A stretch of 40,255 nt of DNA from Vagococcus proximus. Its GTDB lineage: Bacteria > Bacillota > Bacilli > Lactobacillales > Vagococcaceae. Under the pieces are notes generated by a model. It made no database searches, was not told the origin of the DNA, and was given only the letters and a program-made list of their open reading frames with translations. Shown one piece after another: positions 33,243 through 40,255 of this stretch. The position numbers and the translations under genes were made by a program. The stretch spans positions 1 to 40,255 of the forward strand of contig NZ_JAPDSH010000012.1 in assembly GCF_029143285.1 (NCBI RefSeq), in the 5' to 3' direction. Numbering within the stretch: position 1 is the stretch's first letter; each line of letters starts with the position of its first letter.

Positions 33243-34355
33243 ATGAAAGTATTGGGTAAGAGAAAAATTCTGGGCGTAATATTGTTATTTATGCTAGTGA
33301 TTTTAAGTGGATGTCAGGTTTTTTCTAAGATAGAAAATGTAGTTAAGCAAGAAGGTAAACAAGGAAAGAAAAAAGAAGTCGAAGAGAATTCAGATATAGA
33401 ATATGATAAAGTTTCATTTGAAGTGACGTTATCGAATGAAGAAAGTATGTTACTTCATAGTCCAAATGACTACAGCACGTTATTTAAAGTGGGTAGCGTG
33501 AAATCACCATTTGAATTAGATGAGGTCGTAAAGGTAATAGAACAAGCTAAGACAGAAGATGCTATTTATTATAAAATAGCGGAGTCGGTGTGGGTCAATA
33601 AAGAGGATGTTACAATAGCCGATAATAGTATGGCGAAAGTTCAATCTTTATTGGATGATGAGTATGAGGATCCAGATATTGGCGTTTTTGTAAAATCGTT
33701 AGTAACAGGAAAAGAAGCCGGAATCCATGCAAATGAAATGTTTACGGCAGCAAGTACAGGGAAATTACCTATTATTTATTACACTCAAAAAATGATTTCA
33801 GATGAAAAAATTGATCCAGAAAAAACATTTAAAAATGATACAAGTAAAATTAATGAAATGGATTTGTCCTACCAACAAGAGGGAGCAGGAATACTTCAAG
33901 ATAAACCAGAAGGGACGAGTTATTCTGTTGATCAAGTGTTGAGGTGGACGATAGAATATTCTGATAATCAAGGAACAAATTTTTTAGGATACTATGTTGG
34001 CAATGAATACGATAAAGAGATGAGAGATACTATAAGTAGGGTTATAGGTCGAACATGGAAGACGCCATTTGAGGTTACAGCGAAAGAAAATGGACGTCTG
34101 ATGGAGGAAATCCATAAATTGGGTGGTCGGGCGATTGAGTATATGAAGAATACGGAGTATGATGACGAGCGTATTGCTAAGTATTTACCTGTCGATGTAG
34201 CTCATAAAATTGGTGATGTTGATGGGTATGAACATGATGTTGCTATTGTTTATGCTGATGACCCTTACGTTTTATCTATTATGACTAAAAATGATACGGG
34301 TTATGAAAAAATTGCGACGTTATCGAAAGATATATATAAATTATTAGGGCCATAG
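33243..34355 (+). CDS. Beta-lactamase-fold serine hydrolase lipoprotein (370 aa)
   Basis: Surface lipoprotein: a signal peptide ends in LVILSGC, with the lipidated cysteine at about residue 24. A region (about 50-125) with YYKIAESVWVNKEDV looks like an SH3b-type domain. The class A beta-lactamase-like domain follows with S171-T-G-K, S240-D-N and K322-I-G motifs. The Glu166 omega-loop motif of true class A beta-lactamases is not obvious, so a peptidoglycan or other esterase/peptidase role is as likely as lactam hydrolysis. The ATG at 33243 follows GGAG; the ATG at 33228 is an alternative. It is followed after 21 nt by a small membrane protein gene. Confidence 0.87.
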   Translation: MKVLGKRKILGVILLFMLVILSGCQVFSKIENVVKQEGKQGKKKEVEENSDIEYDKVSFEVTLSNEESMLLHSPNDYSTLFKVGSVKSPFELDEVVKVIEQAKTEDAIYYKIAESVWVNKEDVTIADNSMAKVQSLLDDEYEDPDIGVFVKSLVTGKEAGIHANEMFTAASTGKLPIIYYTQKMISDEKIDPEKTFKNDTSKINEMDLSYQQEGAGILQDKPEGTSYSVDQVLRWTIEYSDNQGTNFLGYYVGNEYDKEMRDTISRVIGRTWKTPFEVTAKENGRLMEEIHKLGGRAIEYMKNTEYDDERIAKYLPVDVAHKIGDVDGYEHDVAIVYADDPYVLSIMTKNDTGYEKIATLSKDIYKLLGP

Positions 34356-34376
34356 AGGGAAAGAGGACTGATAAAT

Positions 34377-34589
34377 ATGTTAGATACGATATTTGGATTA
34401 TTATTTTTTGTTGGATTAGTTTTATTTTGGCGTTACCGATTAACGGACCAACGTAAACGCAATTTGAGTTTACTTTTAATTATTATAACATTGGTCTTTA
34501 TAATTTTTTTCAGAGACAATTCTAAAGAAGAGCAACGAAAAAAAGAGCATCAAGCTGCCTTTCAGGTGGAACACGTTAACGTTTTCTAA
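34377..34589 (+). CDS. Small two-helix membrane protein (70 aa)
   Basis: Two hydrophobic segments (about residues 3-19 and 30-45) with a basic connector (RYRLTDQRKRN), then a charged tail. AAGAGGACTG serves as SD. The stop codon lies inside the following terminator stem. It appears to be co-transcribed with the serine hydrolase. No family recognised. Confidence 0.7.
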   Translation: MLDTIFGLLFFVGLVLFWRYRLTDQRKRNLSLLLIIITLVFIIFFRDNSKEEQRKKEHQAAFQVEHVNVF

Positions 34590-34614
34590 TCATTTGATTA
34601 GGAAACGCTTTTTT
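34580..34614 (+). terminator. Intrinsic terminator
   Basis: A 13-bp stem (34580-34592 with 34595-34607, one G:T pair) with a very tight loop is followed by CTTTTTT. The inner pairs probably open to give a usable loop. Confidence 0.8.
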
Positions 34615-34718
34615 AGTTTAAATAAATAGTAGCGTTTTAAAAAAATATGGTACACTATTTTCGTAATGAAGCAAGTATACAGTTGAAAATAAAAAGAGTA
34701 GCTATAAGGAGTAACGAG

Positions 34719-35819
34719 ATGAAGAAGCAATTGTTTGATATAACTGAAAAAAAAATTAAAGGTGATAAAATTGGTATTTTCTTTGGAACAGTCAGTCCAC
34801 TTCACCAAGGGCATTATTCAGAAATTATCCGTGCAAAGCGTGAAAATGATGGGTGTATTGTTGTAGTAAGTGGCTATACAGGTGATCGTGGTGAAAATGC
34901 GGGGATGAATCTAACACAACGTGGTCGCTCAGCACGTGAAATATTTTCTGAGGACAATACGGTTTCTGTGACATATGTCAATGAAGATAATATACCCCCA
35001 ATGCCAAAAGGATGGATTCCTTGGTTAGAGTTGGTCATGTCAGAAGTTAAAAAATTAACAGTAAATCCGAATGCATCATATGTGTGGTATACGGGCGAGT
35101 TAGACTATAAAGAAAAATTAAATGAGTTAAGACCGCAAGATGAGGTCGTGTTAGTCGATCGTCAGTTGCTGCCAATCAGTGGAACTGCTATTCGTGAAAA
35201 TCCATTAAAAAATTGGGATTATATCATGCCACCATTCAGGAAATATTTTTCAAAAAACTACCTAGTGATAGGTAGTCCATCGACTGGGAAAACGTCATTA
35301 GTGAGGGACTTAGCTCGTCGATTTAATGCCCCTTATACACGTGAAGCGGCTAGGACATATGAGCCTTTATTTAATGTTCGTGATAACGAATTGTTAATCC
35401 AAGATTTATTAGGGATGGGTATCGCCCAATTTGAGGATAACCGTGAAGCGATCAGAAGTGCTGGGAATAGGGGAGTTGTCTTTTTTGATACAGATATTTC
35501 GACCACAGAAGTGTACACACAACTTTATGCGCCAGATGACTACGAAAGCGTCCGCCAGACATTTGAAATTTATGCGAAACGTCAAAAGTTTGAGAAGATT
35601 TTTGTTATTCCACCAATTACTGAGTATGTAAATGATGGCTTTAGGGATATGTCGACAGCTGATGAAGAAGAACGTATGGCGATGCACGATTCTTTCATGG
35701 CTATTATTGAAAAATATAACTGGTCGGATAAAGTTGTTTTATTAGATGACCCAACGTATATGGGCAGATACGAGCAAGCCTGTGAAGTAGTAGAGACTCT
35801 TTTAAATGAATCTAACTAA
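34719..35819 (+). CDS. nadR: NadR-like NMN adenylyltransferase / nicotinamide riboside kinase (366 aa)
   Basis: Bifunctional NAD salvage enzyme. The N-terminal nucleotidyltransferase domain has FFGTVSPLHQGHYSE (about residues 21-35) and ISGTAIREN (about 153-161). The C-terminal ribosylnicotinamide kinase has Walker A GSPSTGKTS (about 185) and FFDTDISTTEVYT. The helix-turn-helix of enterobacterial NadR is missing, as usual in lactic acid bacteria. The frame is open 24 codons upstream, but AAGGAG is placed for the ATG at 34719. No pnuC transporter is adjacent. Confidence 0.93.
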   Translation: MKKQLFDITEKKIKGDKIGIFFGTVSPLHQGHYSEIIRAKRENDGCIVVVSGYTGDRGENAGMNLTQRGRSAREIFSEDNTVSVTYVNEDNIPPMPKGWIPWLELVMSEVKKLTVNPNASYVWYTGELDYKEKLNELRPQDEVVLVDRQLLPISGTAIRENPLKNWDYIMPPFRKYFSKNYLVIGSPSTGKTSLVRDLARRFNAPYTREAARTYEPLFNVRDNELLIQDLLGMGIAQFEDNREAIRSAGNRGVVFFDTDISTTEVYTQLYAPDDYESVRQTFEIYAKRQKFEKIFVIPPITEYVNDGFRDMSTADEEERMAMHDSFMAIIEKYNWSDKVVLLDDPTYMGRYEQACEVVETLLNESN

Positions 35820-35841
35820 TTTTTTAAAATAGAGCATCTCA

Positions 35842-35871
35842 TTAGCAGAAAAGGCTTTCATCGTTTATGAT
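35842..35871 (+). promoter_or_regulatory. Candidate promoter of the AhpD-like gene
   Basis: TTAGCA (35842-35847), an 18-bp spacer and TATGAT (35866-35871), about 30 nt before the start codon. Confidence 0.45.
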
Positions 35872-35899
35872 GAGGTTATTAAATTAGGAGGCGATTGAG

Positions 35900-36238
35900 A
35901 TGACAGAATTTACTGATTCGTACAAAGAATTAAAGGATAATTCATTATTACTGTCGAAACACTGTCCAGATGTAGCTAAAGCGTTTAAAGGATTACATGG
36001 TGAGGCAGTCAAAGACGATGTTTTGGATAAAAAGACTAAAGAATTTATTGCATTAGGTATTGCTATTGGTGTGAGGTGTGAAGGTTGTATTTTATCACAC
36101 GTTAAAACAGCGATTTCGTTAGGTGCCACTATGGAAGAACTAGCAGAGGTAGTTAATATTGCAGTTCTAATGGGTGGCGGCCCCTCAACGGTTTATGGTG
36201 GCAAAGCACTAGCTATAGCAGAATCTTTGTTCGAGTAA
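35900..36238 (+). CDS. Carboxymuconolactone decarboxylase / AhpD-like protein (112 aa)
   Basis: Small all-helical protein of the CMD family with the AhpD-type redox motif CEGCILSH (CxxCxxxH), which in AhpD supports alkylhydroperoxidase activity. The AISLGATMEELAEVVNIAVLMGGGPS segment is also typical. Strong TTAGGAGG SD. Single gene with its own promoter and terminator. No ahpC is near, so the partner peroxidase or reductant is unknown. Confidence 0.92.
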   Translation: MTEFTDSYKELKDNSLLLSKHCPDVAKAFKGLHGEAVKDDVLDKKTKEFIALGIAIGVRCEGCILSHVKTAISLGATMEELAEVVNIAVLMGGGPSTVYGGKALAIAESLFE

Positions 36239-36240
36239 TA

Positions 36241-36270
36241 AAAAGACCCTTTGTTTACAAAGGGTTTTTA
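36241..36270 (+). terminator. Intrinsic terminator after the AhpD-like gene
   Basis: ACCCTTTG (36246-36253) pairs with CAAAGGGT (36258-36265) around TTTA, with A and T flanks. Confidence 0.88.
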
Positions 36271-36328
36271 ATTTGTCTTTTTTTTTGCATGAAATTAAAT
36301 TTTTAGGACAATTATTAAATAAACGCTC

Positions 36329-36357
36329 TTTATACGAAAAATAAATTATGTTACTAT
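36329..36357 (+). promoter_or_regulatory. Promoter of the MFS transporter gene
   Basis: TTTATA (36329-36334), a 17-bp spacer and TACTAT (36352-36357), with a TG extension before the -10 box. Confidence 0.5.
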
Positions 36358-36386
36358 TAAATCTATTCGTTATTAGGAGGAAAAAA

Positions 36387-37646
36387 ATGAACAAAAAGCA
36401 AATCACGACATTATTTTTATTATTTTTAGGTTACAGTATCGTTTATTTAGACAAACAGTCTATGGCATTTTCATTAATCCCATTTACAGATCAATATGGA
36501 TTTAATGAAACGGATAAAGGATTAATCGTTTCAACTTTTTATTTGGGCATAGGTTTAATGCAGATTCCGATGGGATTCTTATTAAATAAATTAAATACAA
36601 AATGGGTGATTGTAGGCTCATTAATTATTATTGGTGTAACAGCTTTATTATTTAGTAGTATTTCAGGATCGTTATGGCTATTCTTAGCTGTTCGTTTTAT
36701 TTCAGGTATGTTTGGACACACAGCGTATCCACCTGCTTCAACTCTAGCAGTTAACAAAGTAATACCAGAGGATAAGAAAAGCTTTGCGCAGTCTATTTTA
36801 CTCTCTTCATTAGGTGTGGCAGCATTAGTTGGGCCACTTGCTTTTGCCTCATTAGCTGAAGTGAAATGGCAAGCGATTTATTGGATAGTAGCAGGGGTAG
36901 CGTTAGTTGCAGCAGTCGGTTTTGCTATTTTTATGCCTAAAATAGAAGGTAAAAAAGAAGAAGAGTCGGAACCGGATTTACCGATTCGTTCAATTTTAAA
37001 CAATCCTAACTTATGGTTAATGGCTATAGGTGCGGCTTGCGTTAATTTCGTAGTTATAGGTGCAGCTAATTTAATGCCGACTTATTTAGCGGTTAACAAA
37101 GAATTAGATATGGTATCTTTAGGTATTTTAGCGGCATTAGCAGGAATTTTCTTATTAGTTGGTGGAATTGGGAGTTCATTCGTAGTGACTAAATGGTTTA
37201 AAGGTCGAGAAGGTCACTTCATAGGTGTGAGTATGATTTTAGGAGTATTGGTTATTTGTTTAATGCCACTAATTCCGTCAGGACCGAGTGGTAAGTTTCC
37301 CTTATTCGTTATTATGGCGACAGGAAATCTCTTAACAAATGCAGCCTTTACAGTACTTTACAGTTTGCCTTTGGCAATGTTTAAAGGAAAATCATTTTCT
37401 CCTTCATTTGGTATTTTCTCATTAGGTGGGATTATCGGTTGCGTCACACCATCAGTAGTTATTGGGAAAATTTTAGATGCTACAGGTATGGATTATAAAT
37501 GGATGTTTGTTAGTTTTATTATTAGTGCAGTCGTTCTTTATGTTGTTATGTTATTATTACGTGATAATCGAATTGAAGATGGTAAAAAAGGTCGAATCGA
37601 ACGTAAAGAATTAGTCAAAGTTATGAATAAATACCATTTCCATTAA
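36387..37646 (+). CDS. MFS transporter (419 aa)
   Basis: Major facilitator with twelve predicted membrane helices. YLDKQSMAFSLIP in helix 1, MGFLLNKLNTKW in the loop 2-3 region and RFISGMFGHTAYPPASTLAVNKVIPEDKKS in helix 4-5 resemble the anion:cation symporter (ACS) subgroup, which imports organic anions such as sugar acids or phthalate-like compounds. AGGAGG is placed for the ATG at 36387, not the earlier one at 36348. It is not linked to a catabolic operon, so no substrate is assigned. Confidence 0.9.
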   Translation: MNKKQITTLFLLFLGYSIVYLDKQSMAFSLIPFTDQYGFNETDKGLIVSTFYLGIGLMQIPMGFLLNKLNTKWVIVGSLIIIGVTALLFSSISGSLWLFLAVRFISGMFGHTAYPPASTLAVNKVIPEDKKSFAQSILLSSLGVAALVGPLAFASLAEVKWQAIYWIVAGVALVAAVGFAIFMPKIEGKKEEESEPDLPIRSILNNPNLWLMAIGAACVNFVVIGAANLMPTYLAVNKELDMVSLGILAALAGIFLLVGGIGSSFVVTKWFKGREGHFIGVSMILGVLVICLMPLIPSGPSGKFPLFVIMATGNLLTNAAFTVLYSLPLAMFKGKSFSPSFGIFSLGGIIGCVTPSVVIGKILDATGMDYKWMFVSFIISAVVLYVVMLLLRDNRIEDGKKGRIERKELVKVMNKYHFH

Positions 37647-37649
37647 GTC

Positions 37650-37658
37650 TGCTATAAT
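37650..37658 (+). promoter_or_regulatory. Extended -10 promoter of the deoxyribosyltransferase gene
   Basis: TGCTATAAT is a perfect extended -10 element 43 nt before the ATG. No clear -35 box, and no terminator after the MFS gene. Confidence 0.6.
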
Positions 37659-37700
37659 AAGAGTGATTACTAATACGATTAACTCTTAGGAGGAAGACTG

Positions 37701-38177
37701 ATGACAAAAATTTATTATGCAGCACCGCTTTTTTCTGAAATGGAACGTCGTTACAATGACTATTTGGTAGCACAGTTAAGAGGGCAGTTTAAAGAGTTGG
37801 ATATGTATGTCCCTCAAGAACAACTGGGTATTAATGATAAGTCAGCTTATGCAGACTCTAAAATGATTGCTAAATTCGATACAGAAGCTTTAATTACAAG
37901 TGATATCGTTATAGCTATATTAGATGGTCATACGATTGATACGGGTGTAGCAACTGAGATAGGCGTAGCTTATGCGAAGGGAATTCCAGTTATTGGATTG
38001 TATACCGATGTCAGACAACAAGGCGCGACTCAACCCGATAAATTAAAGGCATTGAGTGAAGTCGGAGAAAATCAATTTCATTACCTTAACCTGTACACAG
38101 CAGGCTTAATTAAATTGAATGGTGAGATAGTTAGTTCTGAGGAAGAGTTAGTATCAAAACTTTCAAGTTATATTTAA
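37701..38177 (+). CDS. Nucleoside 2-deoxyribosyltransferase (158 aa)
   Basis: Exchanges bases between 2'-deoxyribonucleosides, a salvage route typical of lactic acid bacteria. YYAAPLFSEMERRYNDYL at the N terminus, the DIVIAILDG strand and TGVATEIGVAYAKGIPVIGLYTD, which carries the expected nucleophilic Glu, fit the family. Length is standard. AGGAGGAAG is the SD. Own extended -10 promoter and terminator. Confidence 0.92.
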   Translation: MTKIYYAAPLFSEMERRYNDYLVAQLRGQFKELDMYVPQEQLGINDKSAYADSKMIAKFDTEALITSDIVIAILDGHTIDTGVATEIGVAYAKGIPVIGLYTDVRQQGATQPDKLKALSEVGENQFHYLNLYTAGLIKLNGEIVSSEEELVSKLSSYI

Positions 38178-38220
38178 AAAGAGGCAAACAAAGATAGAAT
38201 TCTTTGTTTGTCTCTTTTTA
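38176..38220 (+). terminator. Intrinsic terminator after the deoxyribosyltransferase gene
   Basis: A 19-bp stem (38176-38194 with 38201-38219, one G:T pair) with a TAGAAT loop. Confidence 0.9.
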
Positions 38221-38256
38221 ATTTCTTTCTAAATAATTAAGTTATAGCTAAGGTGC

Positions 38257-38285
38257 TAGTCAGCCTTGTTCAAATATATTATGAT
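38257..38285 (+). promoter_or_regulatory. Candidate promoter of the permease pair
   Basis: TAGTCA (38257-38262), a 17-bp spacer and TATGAT (38280-38285), about 40 nt before the first gene. Confidence 0.45.
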
Positions 38286-38324
38286 AAGTAAATAATCAGA
38301 AATTTAAAGTGAGAAGGAATAAAT

Positions 38325-39242
38325 ATGATAAATTTACCTCAATCGGTATTACAGGCAAGCGCTATTTTTGTATCAATTATTATTGAAGCTGTTCCATTTG
38401 TATTATTTGGTTGTGTGATAACCGGTTTTCTTCAGAGTTTTCTAGACCCAGCGAAAGTGAAACAATGGATACCAAAAAATAAAATTTTAGCAATTTTGAC
38501 AGGCATGTTTTTGGGATTCTTTTTTCCATCATGTGAATGTGGAATTGTTCCTATAGTAAAAGAGTTACTAAAAAAAGGTGTACCGAGTTATACAGCAATT
38601 ACCTTCATGTTAACGGCACCGATTATTAATCCAGTGGTCCTTTTTTCTACCTATATAGCATTCAATAATGATAGTTATCCTGTTTTTTTAAGAGTTTTAG
38701 GTAGTCTAGTGGTTGCTTTTATAATAGGACTTTGGTTAGCATACCGTAATAAAGATACGATATTGAAGGAAGAATACAAAAAAGGAGAGACTGCTCATAG
38801 TGGAAGTTGTTGCAATGAAGAGGTTTCACCTAAAGAAAAAGTCTCGCTATTTAATAAAATCAGTCATGCTCTTCAACATAGTGTGGATGAATTTTTCGAT
38901 ACCGGTCGTTACCTAGTTATCGGTGCACTACTTGCTGCACTAATGCAAACTTACTTAAAAACGGCACTATTATTTCCGTACGCATCAAATAAAGTAACGA
39001 GTATTCTTATTATGATGGGATTTGCCTTTATTTTATCTTTATGTTCAGAGGCAGATGCTTTTATTGGAACATCAATGAAAAGTATGTTTGGTTTAACACC
39101 AGTTATCGGTTTCTTAGTGTACGGACCGATGGTTGATATAAAAAACTTAATGATGATGAGTCATCATTTTACACGGAAATTTATGCTTAAATTAATTGGC
39201 TTAGTTACCGTTATTGTTTTTATTTACACGTTGCTATTATAG
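38325..39242 (+). CDS. Permease of the ArsP/DUF318 (YcgR-like) family (305 aa)
   Basis: Membrane protein with eight or more helices of the PF03773-type permease family, whose known members include ArsP (organoarsenical export). The family motif FFPSCECGIVPIVKELLKKGVP is followed by TFMLTAPIINPVVLFSTY, and a second half repeat has FILSLCSEADAFIGTS. The central cytoplasmic loop (about residues 145-180) contains CC in GSCCNEE. GAGAAGGA is the SD. It is followed after 18 nt by its usual partner gene. The cargo is unknown; a metal or metalloid is an inference from the cysteines. Confidence 0.9.
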   Translation: MINLPQSVLQASAIFVSIIIEAVPFVLFGCVITGFLQSFLDPAKVKQWIPKNKILAILTGMFLGFFFPSCECGIVPIVKELLKKGVPSYTAITFMLTAPIINPVVLFSTYIAFNNDSYPVFLRVLGSLVVAFIIGLWLAYRNKDTILKEEYKKGETAHSGSCCNEEVSPKEKVSLFNKISHALQHSVDEFFDTGRYLVIGALLAALMQTYLKTALLFPYASNKVTSILIMMGFAFILSLCSEADAFIGTSMKSMFGLTPVIGFLVYGPMVDIKNLMMMSHHFTRKFMLKLIGLVTVIVFIYTLLL

Positions 39243-39260
39243 AAGGAAGGAGTGCTTAAA

Positions 39261-40097
39261 ATGATTAGAACATGGATATTAGCGGGATATTTTATGATGA
39301 TGAGCTACCTCCAAACAAGCGGTAAAATTAATCAGTATATTAATCCGAAATACCAGTATTTGAGTAAAATGACAATGTTTTTTGCTTTATTTTTAGCTAT
39401 TATTCAACTCATTAGATGGGTTCGTGAAGATACAAGTAAAGAATCATGTGACTGTGAGGATGGTCATAATCACGGAAGTAAAACCTGGTTTGGTAAGGCT
39501 AGCACTTATTTTTTAGTGAGTTTGCCAGTGTTAGTAGTCTTCTTATTGCCAACGGTTAATTTAGATGCGAGTATTATTGATGCTAAAGGATTTAATTTCC
39601 CAATAAGTAAAGATAGTACCAGTTTTGGTGATATTGAGCAGCAGTATCTTAAACCTAATACACATATATTTTTTAATGATAAAGACTATGATGAACTAAT
39701 GGAAAAAGATCTTTCTCATTATAAAGATAAAAAAGAGATATACTTAACTGATAAGAATTATTTGGAAGTGATGGAGTTGATTTATAATTACCCAAAAGAA
39801 TTTAATGGTAAAAAAGTGAAGTTAACAGGATTTGCCTATAATCAAGAACAAACGAAAAAAATATTTTTATTTAGATTTGGGATACTGCACTGTGTGGCAG
39901 ACTCAGGAGTCTATGGATTAATGTTACAAACTGATAATCCAGAAAAAAAATGGGATGACAACACCTGGTTACAGGTAACTGGTATTATCGATACTGAATT
40001 TTATGAACCGTTTGGGCAAGTGTTGCCTGTGGTGAAAGTCGATAAAACGCTACAGATAGATGCCCCTAAAGATGAGTATGTCTATCGTATTTTTTAA
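39261..40097 (+). CDS. TIGR03943-type (YcgQ-like) membrane protein, permease partner (278 aa)
   Basis: Membrane-anchored partner of the preceding permease. It has an N-terminal hydrophobic helix, a second at about residues 38-55, then a Cys/His cluster CDCEDGHNH (about residues 68-76) likely to bind metal. A third helix (about 85-105) precedes an external domain whose end (VKLTGFAYN ... RFGILHCVADSGVYGL ... WLQVTGII) looks OB-like and has another Cys. The earlier GTG at 39252 lies in the AAGGAGTG SD, so the ATG at 39261 is used. The function of this pair is not established. Confidence 0.88.
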   Translation: MIRTWILAGYFMMMSYLQTSGKINQYINPKYQYLSKMTMFFALFLAIIQLIRWVREDTSKESCDCEDGHNHGSKTWFGKASTYFLVSLPVLVVFLLPTVNLDASIIDAKGFNFPISKDSTSFGDIEQQYLKPNTHIFFNDKDYDELMEKDLSHYKDKKEIYLTDKNYLEVMELIYNYPKEFNGKKVKLTGFAYNQEQTKKIFLFRFGILHCVADSGVYGLMLQTDNPEKKWDDNTWLQVTGIIDTEFYEPFGQVLPVVKVDKTLQIDAPKDEYVYRIF

Positions 40098-40103
40098 TAA
40101 ATC

Positions 40104-40133
40104 GGACCTTAGTTAGCTAAGGTTCTTTTTTTT
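40104..40133 (+). terminator. Intrinsic terminator after the permease pair
   Basis: A 9-bp stem (40104-40112 with 40117-40125, one G:T pair) with a TTAG loop and eight Ts. Confidence 0.87.
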
Positions 40134-40144
40134 ATAAATAAAGC

Positions 40145-40173
40145 TTGCAATTGATTGATAAGCTTGGTATATT
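40145..40173 (+). promoter_or_regulatory. Upstream promoter P1 of an operon beyond the window
   Basis: TTGCAA (40145-40150), a 17-bp spacer and TATATT (40168-40173). It directs transcription to the right edge, where no ORF is open. Confidence 0.6.
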
Positions 40174-40183
40174 TATACATGTC

Positions 40184-40198
40184 GCTACGACGTGTAGC
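40184..40198. other. Inverted repeat between the two edge promoters
   Basis: GCTAC (40184-40188) and GTAGC (40194-40198) are perfect arms around GACGT. It is just after the P1 start, so it may be a 5' hairpin or a binding site. Confidence 0.35.
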
Positions 40199-40237
40199 AC
40201 AAACGAAAAAAACTTAAAAAACTTTTTCAAAAAGTAG

Positions 40238-40243
40238 TTGACG
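40238..40243 (+). promoter_or_regulatory. -35 box of a second promoter P2 at the window edge
   Basis: TTGACG follows an A/T-tract-rich stretch (40203-40234) that resembles the UP element of strong rRNA promoters. The -10 box would lie just past the window end. Two stacked promoters suggest an rRNA operon next. Confidence 0.5.
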
Positions 40244-40255
40244 ACATCAACTAAT

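Noticed and set aside
33243-34355. Antibiotic resistance beta-lactamase
   Set aside because: The fold motifs are present, but the Glu166 region is not recognisable and the protein has a wall-binding-like region. Resistance cannot be claimed.
1-40255. CRISPR arrays, insertion sequences, prophage or tRNA genes
   Set aside because: No regularly spaced repeats, transposase or integrase ORFs, terminal inverted repeats or tRNA-like cloverleaf sequences were noticed on reading; a computational scan was not possible.

Overview
The window is a chromosomal segment of a low-GC Gram-positive bacterium, most likely a lactic acid bacterium of the Enterococcus/Vagococcus type. The evidence is the AT-rich intergenic DNA, strong AGGAGG-type ribosome binding sites, a ptb-buk-bkd cluster like that of Enterococcus faecalis, a PsaA/EfaA-type manganese transporter, an NCS2 purine permease behind a guanine riboswitch, MprF, a NadR without a DNA-binding domain, and a nucleoside 2-deoxyribosyltransferase. 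The species assignment is an inference. No phage, insertion sequence, CRISPR array, tRNA or rRNA gene was seen inside the window.

Left part (1-12.5 kb). A minus-strand gtrB/gtrA-like pair (bactoprenol-linked sugar transfer) ends at a terminator at the left edge. After a 0.5 kb AT-rich gap comes a plus-strand branched-chain amino acid catabolic operon: leucine dehydrogenase, ptb, buk, E3, E1 alpha, E1 beta and E2. It starts at a promoter with a well-matched CcpA (cre) site just downstream. A BrnQ-type importer follows. Together these genes describe uptake of Leu/Ile/Val, deamination, oxidative decarboxylation to acyl-CoA, exchange to acyl-phosphate, and ATP formation with release of branched-chain acids. 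A choloylglycine-hydrolase family enzyme follows.

Middle part (12.5-27 kb). This holds a zinc-ribbon mini-protein, a short aromatic acid exporter-family membrane protein, a membrane-anchored coiled-coil protein of unknown function, and a purine permease controlled by a guanine riboswitch and apparently by PurR. A GntR(YtrA)-ABC ATPase-permease operon follows, with a palindromic operator over its -10 box. Next is the conserved Firmicutes housekeeping block rnhC (minus) / zapA-cvpA-mutS2-trxA (plus). A 34-codon ORF lies between rnhC and its terminator. Then come a manganese-type ABC transporter with a DtxR/MntR-like palindrome, and a dps gene whose promoter carries a PerR box.

Right part (27-40 kb). 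This holds proC (minus), mprF with an orphan NitT/TauT-like ABC transporter immediately downstream, a beta-lactamase-fold lipoprotein with a small membrane protein, nadR, an AhpD-like CxxC protein, an MFS transporter, a nucleoside deoxyribosyltransferase, and a permease/TIGR03943-type pair with Cys/His clusters. After the last terminator, two stacked strong promoter-like elements point out of the window and probably belong to an rRNA operon just beyond it.

Most of the window is ordinary core genome with well-defined regulation. No clearly new defence or mobile system was found. The least explained items are the permease/TIGR03943 pair, the orphan ABC transporter after mprF, the small ORF after rnhC, the atypical active site of the choloylglycine-hydrolase homologue, and the coiled-coil membrane protein. 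Many start codons given here differ from the longest possible ORF. They were chosen by Shine-Dalgarno (SD) position and by overlap with regulatory DNA.
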